Shown here: positions 1 through 6,953 of the stretch, piece after piece
Numbering within the stretch: the first letter of the stretch is position 1
Layout of the letters: every line of letters starts with the position of its first letter
Source of the DNA: DASVDK01 sp036562265 [NCBI: Thermodesulfobacteriota bacterium]
GTDB taxonomy: Bacteria; DASVDK01
Assembly: GCA_036562265.1 (NCBI GenBank)
Contig: DATCKS010000167.1
Coordinates: forward strand, 1-9,290
DNA length: 9,290 bases
Reading direction: 5' to 3'
Translations under genes and position numbers: made by a program
Notes under the pieces: generated by a model
Database searches by the model: none
Seen by the model: only the letters and a program-made list of their open reading frames with translations
What the model was told of the DNA's origin: nothing

Positions 1-633
1 CGCCCGCCGGACGAACGGCTCGTCGAAGTGCGTGCGAAGCCCCGAGACGCTGATCGCCCCCACGAGCGCACCCGCCGCGTCGAAGACCGGCGCGGCGACG
101 GCCGCCGCGTCCGGATCGCGCTCGCCGTACGACGTGTACACCCCCTTGCGCCGGATCTCGTCGTAGCGGGCGCCCTCGGCCCCGCCGAACGCGAGGAGGA
201 TCCGGCCGCTCGCCCCCTGGTCGATGGGGAGCGAGGTCCCCTCCTCGACGTGGTGGCGCGTGGGGCTCGGGGAGTTGTTCCGGAAGAGGCAGATGCGCCG
301 GTCGCCGTCGCGCACGTAGAAGGCCGCCGTCTGCCCGAGGTCGGCGACGAGCCTCGCCAGCACCGGCCGCACGACGTCGGCCAGGTCGAAGGACCGCTGG
401 TACAGCGTGCCGAGCCGCCAGAGGGTGGGGCCGAGCCTGAAGTACCCCTCGCTGTCGCGCCGCAGGTACCCGAAGCGCTCGAGCGACGCCGCGAGCCGCA
501 GGATCGTGCTCTTGTAGAGCCCGGTCCGCTCCGCGAGCTGGGCGAGCGAGAGGCGGGCGTCGCCTTCGGCGAACGCCTCGAGAACGGACAGCGCGCGCTC
601 GACCGCCTCGACGCCCGGCCGCTCCTCAGGCAT
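1..633 (-). CDS. IclR family transcriptional regulator, C-terminal end cut by window edge
   Basis: Seen: an open frame of 211 codons from an ATG at 633 to the first base of the window, with no stop, so it is partial. IclR-family proteins are usually about 250 residues, so some 40 C-terminal residues are missing. Residues 9-60 form the winged helix-turn-helix, beginning VEAVERALSVLEAF, with a recognition-helix region GLYKSTILRLAASLERFGYL at 38-57. Residues from about 75 onward match the IclR effector-binding domain, including a GASGRILLAF stretch near 140-149 and AGALVGAISVSG near 187-198. The start overlaps the stop of the upstream lactonase gene by 8 bases and no Shine-Dalgarno sequence is visible, which points to translational coupling. 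Known of the family: dimeric regulators that bind palindromes near catabolic promoters and respond to small aromatic or organic acids. Inferred: it controls its own operon, perhaps through the palindromes at 6769-6791. Confidence 0.93.
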   Translation of the reverse strand, partial: MPEERPGVEAVERALSVLEAFAEGDARLSLAQLAERTGLYKSTILRLAASLERFGYLRRDSEGYFRLGPTLWRLGTLYQRSFDLADVVRPVLARLVADLGQTAAFYVRDGDRRICLFRNNSPSPTRHHVEEGTSLPIDQGASGRILLAFGGAEGARYDEIRRKGVYTSYGERDPDAAAVAAPVFDAAGALVGAISVSGLRTHFDEPFVRRA

Positions 634-1549
634 GGGAGAAGAGCCGGCGGCCCGCCACCGGGAGGTCGGCCCGGTAGACCGTCCCCGTCTCCGACTCCGT
701 GATGAAGAGGGTCCGGTACTCCGGCCCGCCGAAGGCGACGTTCGTCGTCGTGAGCCCCTCGGGCACGACGACCCGGTAGGTCGGGTGGCCGAGGCGGTCG
801 AAGACCCAGACGCAGCCGTTGCCGGCGTGGGCCACGCAGAGCCCGCCGTCCTCCGTGAGGGCGAGGCCGTCCGGCCCCGAGAGCCCGCCCGAGAGCTGCA
901 CGAAGAGGCCGACCTTCGCCGTGGAGCCGTCCGGCAGGAGCGGCAGCCGCCAGACGGCGTTGGCCCGGGTGACCGAGACGAAGACGGCCGTCTCGTCGTG
1001 GCTCAGCACGATGCCGTTCGGGCTCGGGACGGTGTCGATCAGGCAGTCGAGACGGCCGGCCGACGAGAGGCGGAAGACCCGTCCCGTGGGATCCTGGAGT
1101 CCGGTCAGGCCCTGGTCGGTGAAGTAGAGATCCCCGTTCGACGCGAAGACGAGGTCGTTCGGCCCCTTGAAGCGCTCCACGCGCCAGCGCTCCACGAGCG
1201 GCGTGAGCGCCCCCCGAACGGGGTCGAGACAGAGGATCCCCTGCTTGTAGTCGGCGACGAGGATCCGGCCGTCACGATGGACGGCGATGCCGTTCGGCTC
1301 GCCGTCGTACTCGGCGACGAGGTCGAACTCCCCCTCCGGCGAGACGCGGAAGATCCGCCCCCAGGGGATGTCGGTGAGGTAGAGGCGGCCTGCACGGTCG
1401 AAGGCCGGCCCCTCGATGAACGAGTGCAGTTCCGCACCCGACTTGTTGGCGTCGGCCCAGGCGCACCGGCGCCCGCGGACGCGGAACCGCTCCGGGAGGC
1501 GCGCGAACGGCTCGGCTTCGATGATGCGCGGCGGCGGGTAGAGGCTCAT
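626..1549 (-). CDS. SMP-30/gluconolactonase family lactonase
   Basis: A 307-residue cytoplasmic protein of the SMP-30/gluconolactonase/LRE (regucalcin) family, a six-bladed beta-propeller that hydrolyses sugar or organic-acid lactones using one divalent metal. All four expected metal ligands can be placed: Glu46 in EGPAF, Asn131 in GPNDL, Asn178 in SPNGI and Asp227 in GPDGLAL. The 85-residue gap between the first two equals that of regucalcin (Glu18, Asn103), and the others are close. Blade repeats such as GRLYLTD, GRILVADY and GDLYFTDQ are visible. No signal peptide is seen. The ATG at 1549 overlaps the permease stop in an ATGA; the same frame stays open far upstream, but that part reads as a shadow of the permease gene. 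Its place between a transporter and a regulator suggests it opens a lactone linked to the imported substrate. The substrate cannot be read from the sequence. Confidence 0.92.
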   Translation of the reverse strand: MSLYPPPRIIEAEPFARLPERFRVRGRRCAWADANKSGAELHSFIEGPAFDRAGRLYLTDIPWGRIFRVSPEGEFDLVAEYDGEPNGIAVHRDGRILVADYKQGILCLDPVRGALTPLVERWRVERFKGPNDLVFASNGDLYFTDQGLTGLQDPTGRVFRLSSAGRLDCLIDTVPSPNGIVLSHDETAVFVSVTRANAVWRLPLLPDGSTAKVGLFVQLSGGLSGPDGLALTEDGGLCVAHAGNGCVWVFDRLGHPTYRVVVPEGLTTTNVAFGGPEYRTLFITESETGTVYRADLPVAGRRLFSHA

Positions 1550-3492
1550 GGAGTCGTCATCCGATCGAGACCGCTCATCGCGGTGAGGCTCCGGCCCCCG
1601 ACGTACCAGCGCCGGCCCAGGATCGCCGCTCCGGCGACCGTGCCGATCGTCGTCGTGAGGGCACCAGGCACGAAGACTAGCGCCGACGCGGCGGCAAGCA
1701 AGCCTCGCTCGAGCCGGGTCAGCCGGCCCCGGAAGTACCCGGTCTGGACGACCGCCAGCATGATCACGGCGGCGGCGAGCGCGGCGAGGCCGAGAACCGC
1801 CCTCGCAAGGTGCGGGCCCGAGAGGTCCTGGAGGAGGAGGTCCGGCTGGTAGACCCACAGGAACGGAAAGAGGAACGCCACGAGGCACAGGCGCACGGCG
1901 ATCAGGGCGATCCGCATCACCGGCTCCTGCGCGATGGCCGCGGCGGCGAACACCGCGAGGGCGACCGGCGGCGTGATGGCCGACATGACGGCGAAGTAGA
2001 AGACGAAGAGGTGGGCCGTCAGCACCGGCAGGCCGAGATCGATCATGGCCGGCCCGGCCACGAAGATCACGAGGAGGTACGACGCCGCCGTCGGCAGCCC
2101 CATGCCGAGGAGGAGCGAGCAGAGGGCCGCCGCGACGAGCGCCAGCGGCAGACTGTTCCGCCCGAGGTCGAGGATCGCCTGGCCGAGCTTGACGCCGAGC
2201 CCCGTGGCCGACACGGCGCCGATCACGATGCCGATGGCGGCGCAGGCGGCCGCTACCGCGACCCCCTCCCGGCCCCCCTCCACGAGCACGTCGATCAGCG
2301 CCCTGGGGCGGAGCCGCGTCTCCGGAAACAGCATCGCGACGGCGACGACGGCGACGAGCGCCCCGAGCCCACAGAGGTCCACCGAGTACCCCGCGAAGAG
2401 CATGCCGAGCAGCACGGCGAACGCGGCGACGATGGTGGTCGCCTGCGCCGCGCGCGCCCGCGTCCAGGGCTCGCGCCGCACGGGGGCGGGGGCGAGACCG
2501 AGCTTCCCCGCCTCGAGCGCCGTGGCGGCCGAGAGGCTGAGGAGGAAGAGGAGCGACGGCGCGACCGCGGCGAGCATGATGTTGCCGTAGGGGATGCCGG
2601 TGATCTCCGCCATGATGAACGCGCCGACCCCCATCACCGGCGGCATGATCTGGCCGACGACGGACGACGACGCCTCGACGGCGCCGGCATAGGCCCGACT
2701 GAAGCCGGCGCCGTGCATCATGTTGATCGTGATCGCCCCGTTGGCGACGACGTTCGCGGGCGCCGAGCCGTTGATCGAGCCGAAAAGGGCGGAGGCGACG
2801 ATGGCGCACTGCGCCGAGCCCGAACGGCGTCCCATCGTGAGCCGCCCGGCGATCCAGTCGAAGAACTCCCCGGCGCCGACGATCCTGAGCGCCGCGCCGA
2901 AGATCACGAAGACGTACACGATCTCGACGACCGAGCCCAGGGCGACGCCGAAGATGCCCGACTGGCTGTAGGCCAGCTCGGCGACCTCGGCAAGCCCGAG
3001 CCCCCGATGCCCGAGGATCCCGGGCAGGATCGGGCCGGCGAGGAGGTAGGCGATGCCGAGGAGGACGACCGAGAGGAGGAGGGGCCCCTCGGCGCGCCGG
3101 GTCGCCTCGAGCACCAGGAGCGTGCCGACCACGTACACGGTGAGGTCGGCGGCGTTCGGGATCCCCTCGCGAAAGGCGGCGATCTCGTGGTGGTGCTCGA
3201 TCATGTAGAGGGCGGTGATCACGCCCGCCGCGGCGAGCGCCGCCGAGAGGGCGACGTCGAGGACGGGCGACACGCGCCGCAGGGGACCGGGACTAAGGGC
3301 GAAGACCGCCCCGAGGACGAGCGCCAGGACGACCTCGTACTGGATCCAGTTGGGATAGCGGCCGGCGAGCGTCGTCCAGACGACGAAGAGCGAGACGGCC
3401 GCCGAGCAGGCGTGACCGACGCCTCGCGCGGCGCGGTCGACCGGGTGGGAGCCGGCGCCGCCGCGGGCACGGGACGGGATCGTCTCGTTCAT
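1546..3492 (-). CDS. TRAP transporter fused permease (DctQ-DctM type)
   Basis: A 648-residue inner-membrane protein in which the small (DctQ-like) and large (DctM-like) TRAP permease subunits are joined, the usual form paired with TAXI receptors. Hydrophobic segments run through most of the length, with a short cytoplasmic N-terminus of about 28 residues. Family signatures are clear: FGSINGSAPANVVANGA at 237-253, ASSSVVGQIMPPVMGVGAF at 274-292 followed by MAEITGIPYG, LLGMGLPTAASYLL at 461-474, and AVMSAITPPVALAVFAAAAI at 501-520. After about residue 550 there is a C-terminal extension with two more hydrophobic stretches, also common in fused permeases. Known of the family: secondary transport driven by a sodium or proton gradient, with substrate delivered by the periplasmic receptor. 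The ATG at 3492 follows a GGGAGGAG Shine-Dalgarno with suitable spacing. It lies 42 bases after the receptor gene and its stop overlaps the next start in an ATGA. Confidence 0.95.
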   Translation of the reverse strand: MNETIPSRARGGAGSHPVDRAARGVGHACSAAVSLFVVWTTLAGRYPNWIQYEVVLALVLGAVFALSPGPLRRVSPVLDVALSAALAAAGVITALYMIEHHHEIAAFREGIPNAADLTVYVVGTLLVLEATRRAEGPLLLSVVLLGIAYLLAGPILPGILGHRGLGLAEVAELAYSQSGIFGVALGSVVEIVYVFVIFGAALRIVGAGEFFDWIAGRLTMGRRSGSAQCAIVASALFGSINGSAPANVVANGAITINMMHGAGFSRAYAGAVEASSSVVGQIMPPVMGVGAFIMAEITGIPYGNIMLAAVAPSLLFLLSLSAATALEAGKLGLAPAPVRREPWTRARAAQATTIVAAFAVLLGMLFAGYSVDLCGLGALVAVVAVAMLFPETRLRPRALIDVLVEGGREGVAVAAACAAIGIVIGAVSATGLGVKLGQAILDLGRNSLPLALVAAALCSLLLGMGLPTAASYLLVIFVAGPAMIDLGLPVLTAHLFVFYFAVMSAITPPVALAVFAAAAIAQEPVMRIALIAVRLCLVAFLFPFLWVYQPDLLLQDLSGPHLARAVLGLAALAAAVIMLAVVQTGYFRGRLTRLERGLLAAASALVFVPGALTTTIGTVAGAAILGRRWYVGGRSLTAMSGLDRMTTP

Positions 3493-3534
3493 CGCGCTCC
3501 TCCCGCGGATCCGCGCGGCGACGCCGGCCCCGCG

Positions 3535-4542
3535 TCAGATGACTTTCTTCTCCTTGAAGTACCTCGCCGCGCCGGGGTGGAGTTCGGCCGACAGGCCCTC
3601 GAGCGCGTTGCGGATGTCGAGGGTACGGAGCGCCGCGCTGGCCCTGCGCACCTCCTCCACGTTCTCCCAGAAGACCTTCGTGATGGTGTACGCGACGTCC
3701 TCGGGCAGGTCCTTGCGGACCATGATCATGAACGGAAAGGTCCAGAACCGGACCGGGTCGTCGGCCTCGATGCGACCGCCGTACGCCTCGGCGAGCGTCC
3801 GGGCCGGAACGGTCCGGTAGACGTAGTTCGCGCCGTTGGTGACGGCCGCGCGGAAGGGCGCGAGCGACTCGGCGTCCGGGGAGATGAAGCGGAGCCTGTG
3901 CGACCGGGACGCGTTGTCGAGCGCGGCCTGGGGGATGCCGCCCCAGACGAGGGTCGCGTCGATCTGGCCGTTGCCGAGCTGATCGAGGGCCGGACCGTAG
4001 TCGAGGTACTGGAGCCGAATCTCGCCCTTCTCGGCGTCGAGACCGTGCACGCGAAGGAGGATCGTGGAGACGTGCCCCGCGTTGCCGCCGGGGCGGCCGA
4101 TGGCGACCGTCTTGCCCTTCAGGTCCGCGAAGCGCCGGATGCCGCTGTCGGCGCGCACCACGTACTGCGCCATGCCGCTGTCCATGGCGAAGAGCACCCG
4201 CATGTCCGTGTAGCGGGCGGACAGCTCGGGAGGATCCTCCTTGTAGCTGCCGGTACGGCCGATGGCATCGAGGTAGTGCGGCGCGCCGATCACGGTGATG
4301 TCGACCTTGCCCTGCGCGAGGCTCCGCATCCCGCGAACGGTCCCGGTCTCGACCGGCGTGATCGTGTACCCGAGGCCGGAGCGCCTGAGGATGTTGGACC
4401 ACGCCGTGGCGAGCTGGAAGTCGTCGCTCGTGAGCGACACGGTCGCCATCACGAGTTCGCGTGCCGCGGCCGGAGCCGGTGACGCGGCCAGGGTCAGGAC
4501 GGTGAGGGTCGCGGCGCCGATCGCCGCAAGCGTTCGCTTCAT
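3535..4542 (-). CDS. TAXI family TRAP transporter solute-binding receptor
   Basis: A 335-residue periplasmic receptor of the TAXI (TRAP-associated extracytoplasmic immunogenic) family. The N-terminus is a Sec signal peptide: MKRT, a hydrophobic core to about residue 20, then SPAPAAA with likely cleavage after Ala27. No lipobox cysteine is present, so the mature protein should be soluble. Family-type stretches include the start of the mature chain, the SLAQGKVDITVIGAP region, the LKGKTVAIGRPGGNAG loop that usually contacts ligand, and the NGQIDATLVWGGIPQAAL segment. Known TAXI receptors bind dicarboxylates and related acids; the ligand here is not readable. The ATG at 4542 is preceded by a strong Shine-Dalgarno, AGGGAGGAG, with GGAGG ending five bases upstream. 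Having its own strong ribosome-binding site, with a hairpin just upstream, fits the need for more receptor than permease. Confidence 0.94.
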   Translation of the reverse strand: MKRTLAAIGAATLTVLTLAASPAPAAARELVMATVSLTSDDFQLATAWSNILRRSGLGYTITPVETGTVRGMRSLAQGKVDITVIGAPHYLDAIGRTGSYKEDPPELSARYTDMRVLFAMDSGMAQYVVRADSGIRRFADLKGKTVAIGRPGGNAGHVSTILLRVHGLDAEKGEIRLQYLDYGPALDQLGNGQIDATLVWGGIPQAALDNASRSHRLRFISPDAESLAPFRAAVTNGANYVYRTVPARTLAEAYGGRIEADDPVRFWTFPFMIMVRKDLPEDVAYTITKVFWENVEEVRRASAALRTLDIRNALEGLSAELHPGAARYFKEKKVI

Positions 4543-4545
4543 GGG

Positions 4546-4554
4546 CTCCTCCCT
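4546..4554 (-). promoter_or_regulatory. Strong Shine-Dalgarno of the TAXI receptor gene
   Basis: Reads AGGGAGGAG on the minus strand, with the GGAGG core five bases before the receptor ATG at 4542. It is the best ribosome-binding site in the catabolic operon along with that of the permease (3497-3504). The enzyme genes start at GTG with poorer, G-rich sites. This fits higher receptor synthesis and fixes the start codon. Confidence 0.8.
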
Positions 4555-4571
4555 GGTCGTGCGTGTGTCGA

Positions 4572-4600
4572 GGGCGAGGGACCGTCAGGTCCCCTCGCCC
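4572..4600 (-). other. Hairpin carrying the CoA-transferase stop codon in its loop
   Basis: Two arms, 4572-4583 and 4588-4600, pair over 12 base pairs (six, one bulged C, six), mostly G-C, with a four-base loop. On the mRNA the loop is TGAC, so the TGA stop of the CoA-transferase gene (4585-4587) sits in it. No run of T follows on the minus strand, so it is not a classical intrinsic terminator. Such stems between an enzyme gene and a receptor gene can block 3'-to-5' decay or partly attenuate transcription. The pairing is directly visible; the role is inferred. No folding energy was computed. Confidence 0.6.
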
Positions 4601-5802
4601 CGCCCCCGGTCGACGCCGAGGACGCCCGTCTCCACGAGTCGGGCCACCTCCTCCGGTGCGTACCCCAGCTCGGCGGCGACCTCGCGGCTGTGCTCGCCCA
4701 CGCGCGGCACGTCGAGCCGCCGCCCGAACCGCCGGCCGTCCATCTCGACCGGAAGGGCCGGCACGCGGGTCGGCCGGCCGTCGGCGAGCGTCACCTCGAC
4801 CATCCCGCCGGGCTGGTTGAGGTGCGGGTCGTCGAAGAGCTCCTCGGGCCTGGTGATCGGGGCGAACGGCAACCCCGCTCGCTCGCAGCGGCGCATCAGC
4901 TCCGCCTTCGTCAGGCGACCGAACACCTCGGCCAGTCGCGGCAGGAACCGGTCGCGGCGCGCGACGCGCTGCGGGTTCGTCGCGAGGTCCGGGTCCGCGG
5001 CGAGGTCGGGGAGGTCGAAGGCCTCGCAGAACTGCCGCCACTGCGTGTCGGTGACCACCCCCACGAAGACCTGCTGGCCGTCGGCGGTGTCGAAGACGTC
5101 GTAGACGGCCCAGGCGGAGACCCGCTTCGGCATCGGCGCGGCCGGCACGCCGGTGACGGCGAACTGGACCATGTGCTGCGCGACCAGGAAGGCGTTGTTC
5201 TCGAAGAGCGCGCTCTTCACTTCCTGCCCCCGGCCGGTCGCGTCCCGCTCGCGCAGCGCGGCGAGCACGGCGATCGCCGCGAACATCCCGCCCATGACGT
5301 CGTTCACCGAGGCCCCGGCCCGGAGCGGCCGGCCCGGCGGGCCGGTCATGTAGGCGAGGCCGCCCATCATCTGCACGACCTCGTCGAGGGCGGTGCGCTG
5401 CTCGTAGGGGCCGGCGAGGAAGCCCTTCAGGGAGCAGTAGACGAGGCGCGGGTTGCTCGCGGCAAGCTCGCGGTAGCCGAGGCCGAGGCGCGCCATCGCC
5501 CCCGGCCGGAAGTTCTCGATCACCACGTCCGCGGCATCGACGAGGCGCCGGACCAGGCGGATGCCGTCGGGGTGCTTGAGGTCGACCGCGAGGCTCCGCT
5601 TGTTGCGGTTGTACGTCGGGAAGAAGCCCGCTCCGGACCCGGTGAGGCGCCGCGTGTTGTCGCCGTCGGGAGGCTCGACCTTGATCACGTCGGCGCCGAG
5701 GTCCGCGAGGATGAGACCGCAGCTCGGCCCCATGATCATGTGGGCGAACTCGACGACGCGGATGCCGGCGAGCGGCAGGCGCGGCCCGTCCACGCGGCTC
5801 AC
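4585..5802 (-). CDS. CaiB/BaiF family (class III) CoA transferase
   Basis: A 405-residue cytoplasmic enzyme of the class III CoA-transferase family (formyl-CoA transferase Frc, CaiB, succinyl-CoA:glutarate/HMG CoA transferase SUGCT). It moves CoA from an acyl-CoA donor to a free carboxylic acid. Seen: LAGIRVVEFAHMIMGPSCG at 11-29, the LADLGADVIKVEPP motif at 32-45, NRNKRSLAVDLKHPDG at 65-80, DVVIENFRPGAMARLGLGY at 92-110, and ASVNDVMGGMFAA with Asp168 at the place of the catalytic Asp169 of Frc. Length is normal for the family. The start is taken as GTG at 5802, because its GTGA overlaps the stop of the upstream lyase gene and a run of G lies just before it. A second GTG three codons later is possible. 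Next to an HMG-CoA lyase family protein it probably makes the lyase substrate; HMG, glutarate, citramalate or itaconate are candidates, but none is proven. Confidence 0.94.
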   Translation of the reverse strand: MSRVDGPRLPLAGIRVVEFAHMIMGPSCGLILADLGADVIKVEPPDGDNTRRLTGSGAGFFPTYNRNKRSLAVDLKHPDGIRLVRRLVDAADVVIENFRPGAMARLGLGYRELAASNPRLVYCSLKGFLAGPYEQRTALDEVVQMMGGLAYMTGPPGRPLRAGASVNDVMGGMFAAIAVLAALRERDATGRGQEVKSALFENNAFLVAQHMVQFAVTGVPAAPMPKRVSAWAVYDVFDTADGQQVFVGVVTDTQWRQFCEAFDLPDLAADPDLATNPQRVARRDRFLPRLAEVFGRLTKAELMRRCERAGLPFAPITRPEELFDDPHLNQPGGMVEVTLADGRPTRVPALPVEMDGRRFGRRLDVPRVGEHSREVAAELGYAPEEVARLVETGVLGVDRGRGEGT

Positions 5803-6746
5803 GTCGTCCCCCCCGCCGCGGCGCGCAGGGCGAACCCCTTGGGCACGCCGACCTTCGCGATGTGGCCGAAGAGGGCGCTTGCCGGGATGGCGCGTTCGAG
5901 GACGCGGCGCGCCTCGAGCAACGCGTCGAGGTCCACGCCGGTGCGCAGGCCCATCGCCTCGAGCATGAAGACCAGGTCCTCCGTGGCGACGTTCCCCGAC
6001 GCCCCGGGCGCGAAGGGGCACCCGCCGAGGCCGGCGAGGGAGCTGTCGAACTCGCGGATCCCCTCGTCGAGCCCCGCGAGGACGTTCGCGAGGCCGAGCC
6101 CGCGCGTATCGTGGAGGTGCAGCGCCGTGAGCCGGTCGCCGATCGCCCCGCGCACGGCGCGCACCACGCGGCGCACCTGGGCCGGGTTGGCGTAGCCGAC
6201 GGTGTCCGCGAGGCTCACGTCGTCGGCGCCGGCCTCCGCGGCCGCCGCGGCCAGCCGCACGACCTCGCCCTCGTCGACCGTCCCCTCGTAACTGCACCCG
6301 AAGACCGTGGAGAGTCCCACGGACACCCGCGGACGGCGCGCCGGCGGGAGGCTGTCTCGCAGCGCCACGATCCGCCGCAACTCGTCGAGTTGCTCGTCGG
6401 GCGCCTTGCGAACGTTCGCCAGGCTGTGGCTTCGGCTCACCGAGATCGTCAGGGTGAGCTTGTGGACGCCCGCCGCCACCGCCCGCTCGGCGCCCTTGAA
6501 GTTCGGCACCAGGGCCGCCACGGTGAGGCCGGGGATGCGGAGCGCCTCGGCCGCCACCGCGTCCGCGTCGGCGAACTGCGGGACGACCTTCGGCGGCACG
6601 AAGGAGCAGACCTCGATCTCGCGCACGCCCGCCGCGGCCTCGGCCGCGATCCAGGCCGTCTTGACCGCCGTCGGGACGACGCGGCCCACGTACTGGAGGC
6701 CGTCTCTCGGCCCCACCTCGCTGATCTGGACGTCTACCCGGCTCAC
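5799..6746 (-). CDS. Hydroxymethylglutaryl-CoA lyase family protein
   Basis: A 315-residue TIM-barrel enzyme of the DRE-TIM/HMGL-like family. HMG-CoA lyase cleaves 3-hydroxy-3-methylglutaryl-CoA to acetyl-CoA and acetoacetate with a divalent metal. The active-site set is complete: Arg14-Asp15 in EVGPRDGLQ, Glu45 in IEVCSFVPPKVVPQ, His210 and His212 in ALHLHDTRGLGLAN, and Cys243 in LAGLGGCPFAPGASGN, the signature loop. The start is set at GTG 6746, with GGGGG nearby as a possible Shine-Dalgarno. A longer in-frame version from GTG 6812 would begin inside the likely promoter and add 22 residues unlike the family. It is the first gene of the operon, and its stop overlaps the CoA-transferase GTG. 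Related lyases act on other 3-hydroxyacyl-CoAs, so HMG-CoA is the default rather than a certain substrate. No targeting peptide is seen. Confidence 0.93.
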   Translation of the reverse strand: MSRVDVQISEVGPRDGLQYVGRVVPTAVKTAWIAAEAAAGVREIEVCSFVPPKVVPQFADADAVAAEALRIPGLTVAALVPNFKGAERAVAAGVHKLTLTISVSRSHSLANVRKAPDEQLDELRRIVALRDSLPPARRPRVSVGLSTVFGCSYEGTVDEGEVVRLAAAAAEAGADDVSLADTVGYANPAQVRRVVRAVRGAIGDRLTALHLHDTRGLGLANVLAGLDEGIREFDSSLAGLGGCPFAPGASGNVATEDLVFMLEAMGLRTGVDLDALLEARRVLERAIPASALFGHIAKVGVPKGFALRAAAGGTT

Positions 6747-6750
6747 GTCG

Positions 6751-6767
6751 CCCCCAGGGAAAGGGGG
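6751..6767 (-). promoter_or_regulatory. Hairpin covering the ribosome-binding site of the lyase gene
   Basis: On the minus strand CCCCC, a seven-base spacer TTTCCCT, then GGGGG, four bases before the GTG start of the lyase gene. The GGGGG is the only Shine-Dalgarno-like element there, and a perfect five-pair G-C stem would hide it. It may lower translation of the first gene of the operon. The pairing is seen; the effect is inferred. Confidence 0.4.
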
Positions 6768-6768
6768 A

Positions 6769-6791
6769 TTCTGTCCAACAGAACTGCGTTC
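6769..6791. promoter_or_regulatory. Overlapping palindromes, candidate operator of the catabolic operon
   Basis: Two perfect inverted repeats overlap. At 6769-6783, TTCTGT-CCA-ACAGAA has six-base arms and a three-base centre. At 6781-6791, GAAC-TGC-GTTC has four-base arms and a three-base centre. Both lie just downstream of the proposed transcription start of the minus-strand operon (about 6796), where a bound repressor would block initiation or early elongation. IclR-family regulators bind short palindromes of this size, and the operon encodes one, so it is the natural candidate. No binding consensus was matched. Confidence 0.5.
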
Positions 6792-6802
6792 CGACAGTCG
6801 CA

Positions 6803-6831
6803 ATGCTCGCACGGCGTCGCGGGCGTGTCAA
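6803..6831 (-). promoter_or_regulatory. Sigma-70 type promoter of the catabolic operon
   Basis: On the minus strand, a perfect -35 box TTGACA (6831-6826), a 17-base spacer, and a -10 box GAGCAT (6808-6803), which keeps the A at its second position and AT at its end. Transcription would start near 6796, leaving about 50 untranslated bases before the lyase GTG at 6746. The weak -10 box suggests help from an activator or low basal strength. No other candidate of this quality was seen ahead of the operon. Confidence 0.55.
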
Positions 6832-6888
6832 CCATGGTCTTGCAGTCGCTCCGCGCTGCCAGGCGTCCGGCGGAACCTCTCGCGCGGC

Positions 6889-6917
6889 TTGACGCTCGTA
6901 GCGCACACCGCTAGACT
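6889..6917 (+). promoter_or_regulatory. Sigma-70 type promoter of the rplU-rpmA-obgE-proB operon
   Basis: A -35 box TTGACG at 6889-6894, exactly 17 bases, and a -10 box TAGACT at 6912-6917 (five and four of six consensus bases). Expected start is near 6924, about 110 bases before the rplU ATG. It points away from the minus-strand promoter, whose -35 box is about 57 bases off, so the two operons share a short divergent control region. The rest of the 289-base gap between the lyase and rplU starts holds no supported gene. Confidence 0.6.
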
Positions 6918-6953
6918 TTCGAGGTTTTTCTCTCGGGACTCTTCGGGACAATC

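Noticed and set aside
632-1852. Plus-strand open frame opposite the lactonase gene
   Set aside because: Shadow of the real minus-strand gene, whose four metal ligands are all in place.
1550-2809. Upstream extension of the lactonase frame inside the permease gene
   Set aside because: This part translates to Arg/Gly-rich sequence without similarity to the family, and the ATG at 1549 has the typical ATGA overlap.
3504-3515. Palindrome CGCGGATCCGCG between the receptor and permease genes
   Set aside because: It has no loop, lies in a 42-base GC-rich gap and is short enough to be chance; no regulatory reading is supported.
1810-4482. A very long plus-strand open frame of 890 codons opposite the permease and receptor genes
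   Set aside because: Its translation is dominated by Arg, Asp, Glu, Gly and Ala with no domain signature, and it lies antisense to two clearly recognised genes. In very GC-rich DNA, stop codons are rare in such frames.
4690-6195. Plus-strand open frame opposite the CoA-transferase and lyase genes
   Set aside because: Antisense to genes with complete motifs; low-complexity charged translation and no family resemblance.
6747-6812. Longer lyase start at GTG 6812
   Set aside because: It would begin inside the likely promoter and upstream of the expected transcription start; the extra 22 residues do not resemble HMG-CoA lyases.
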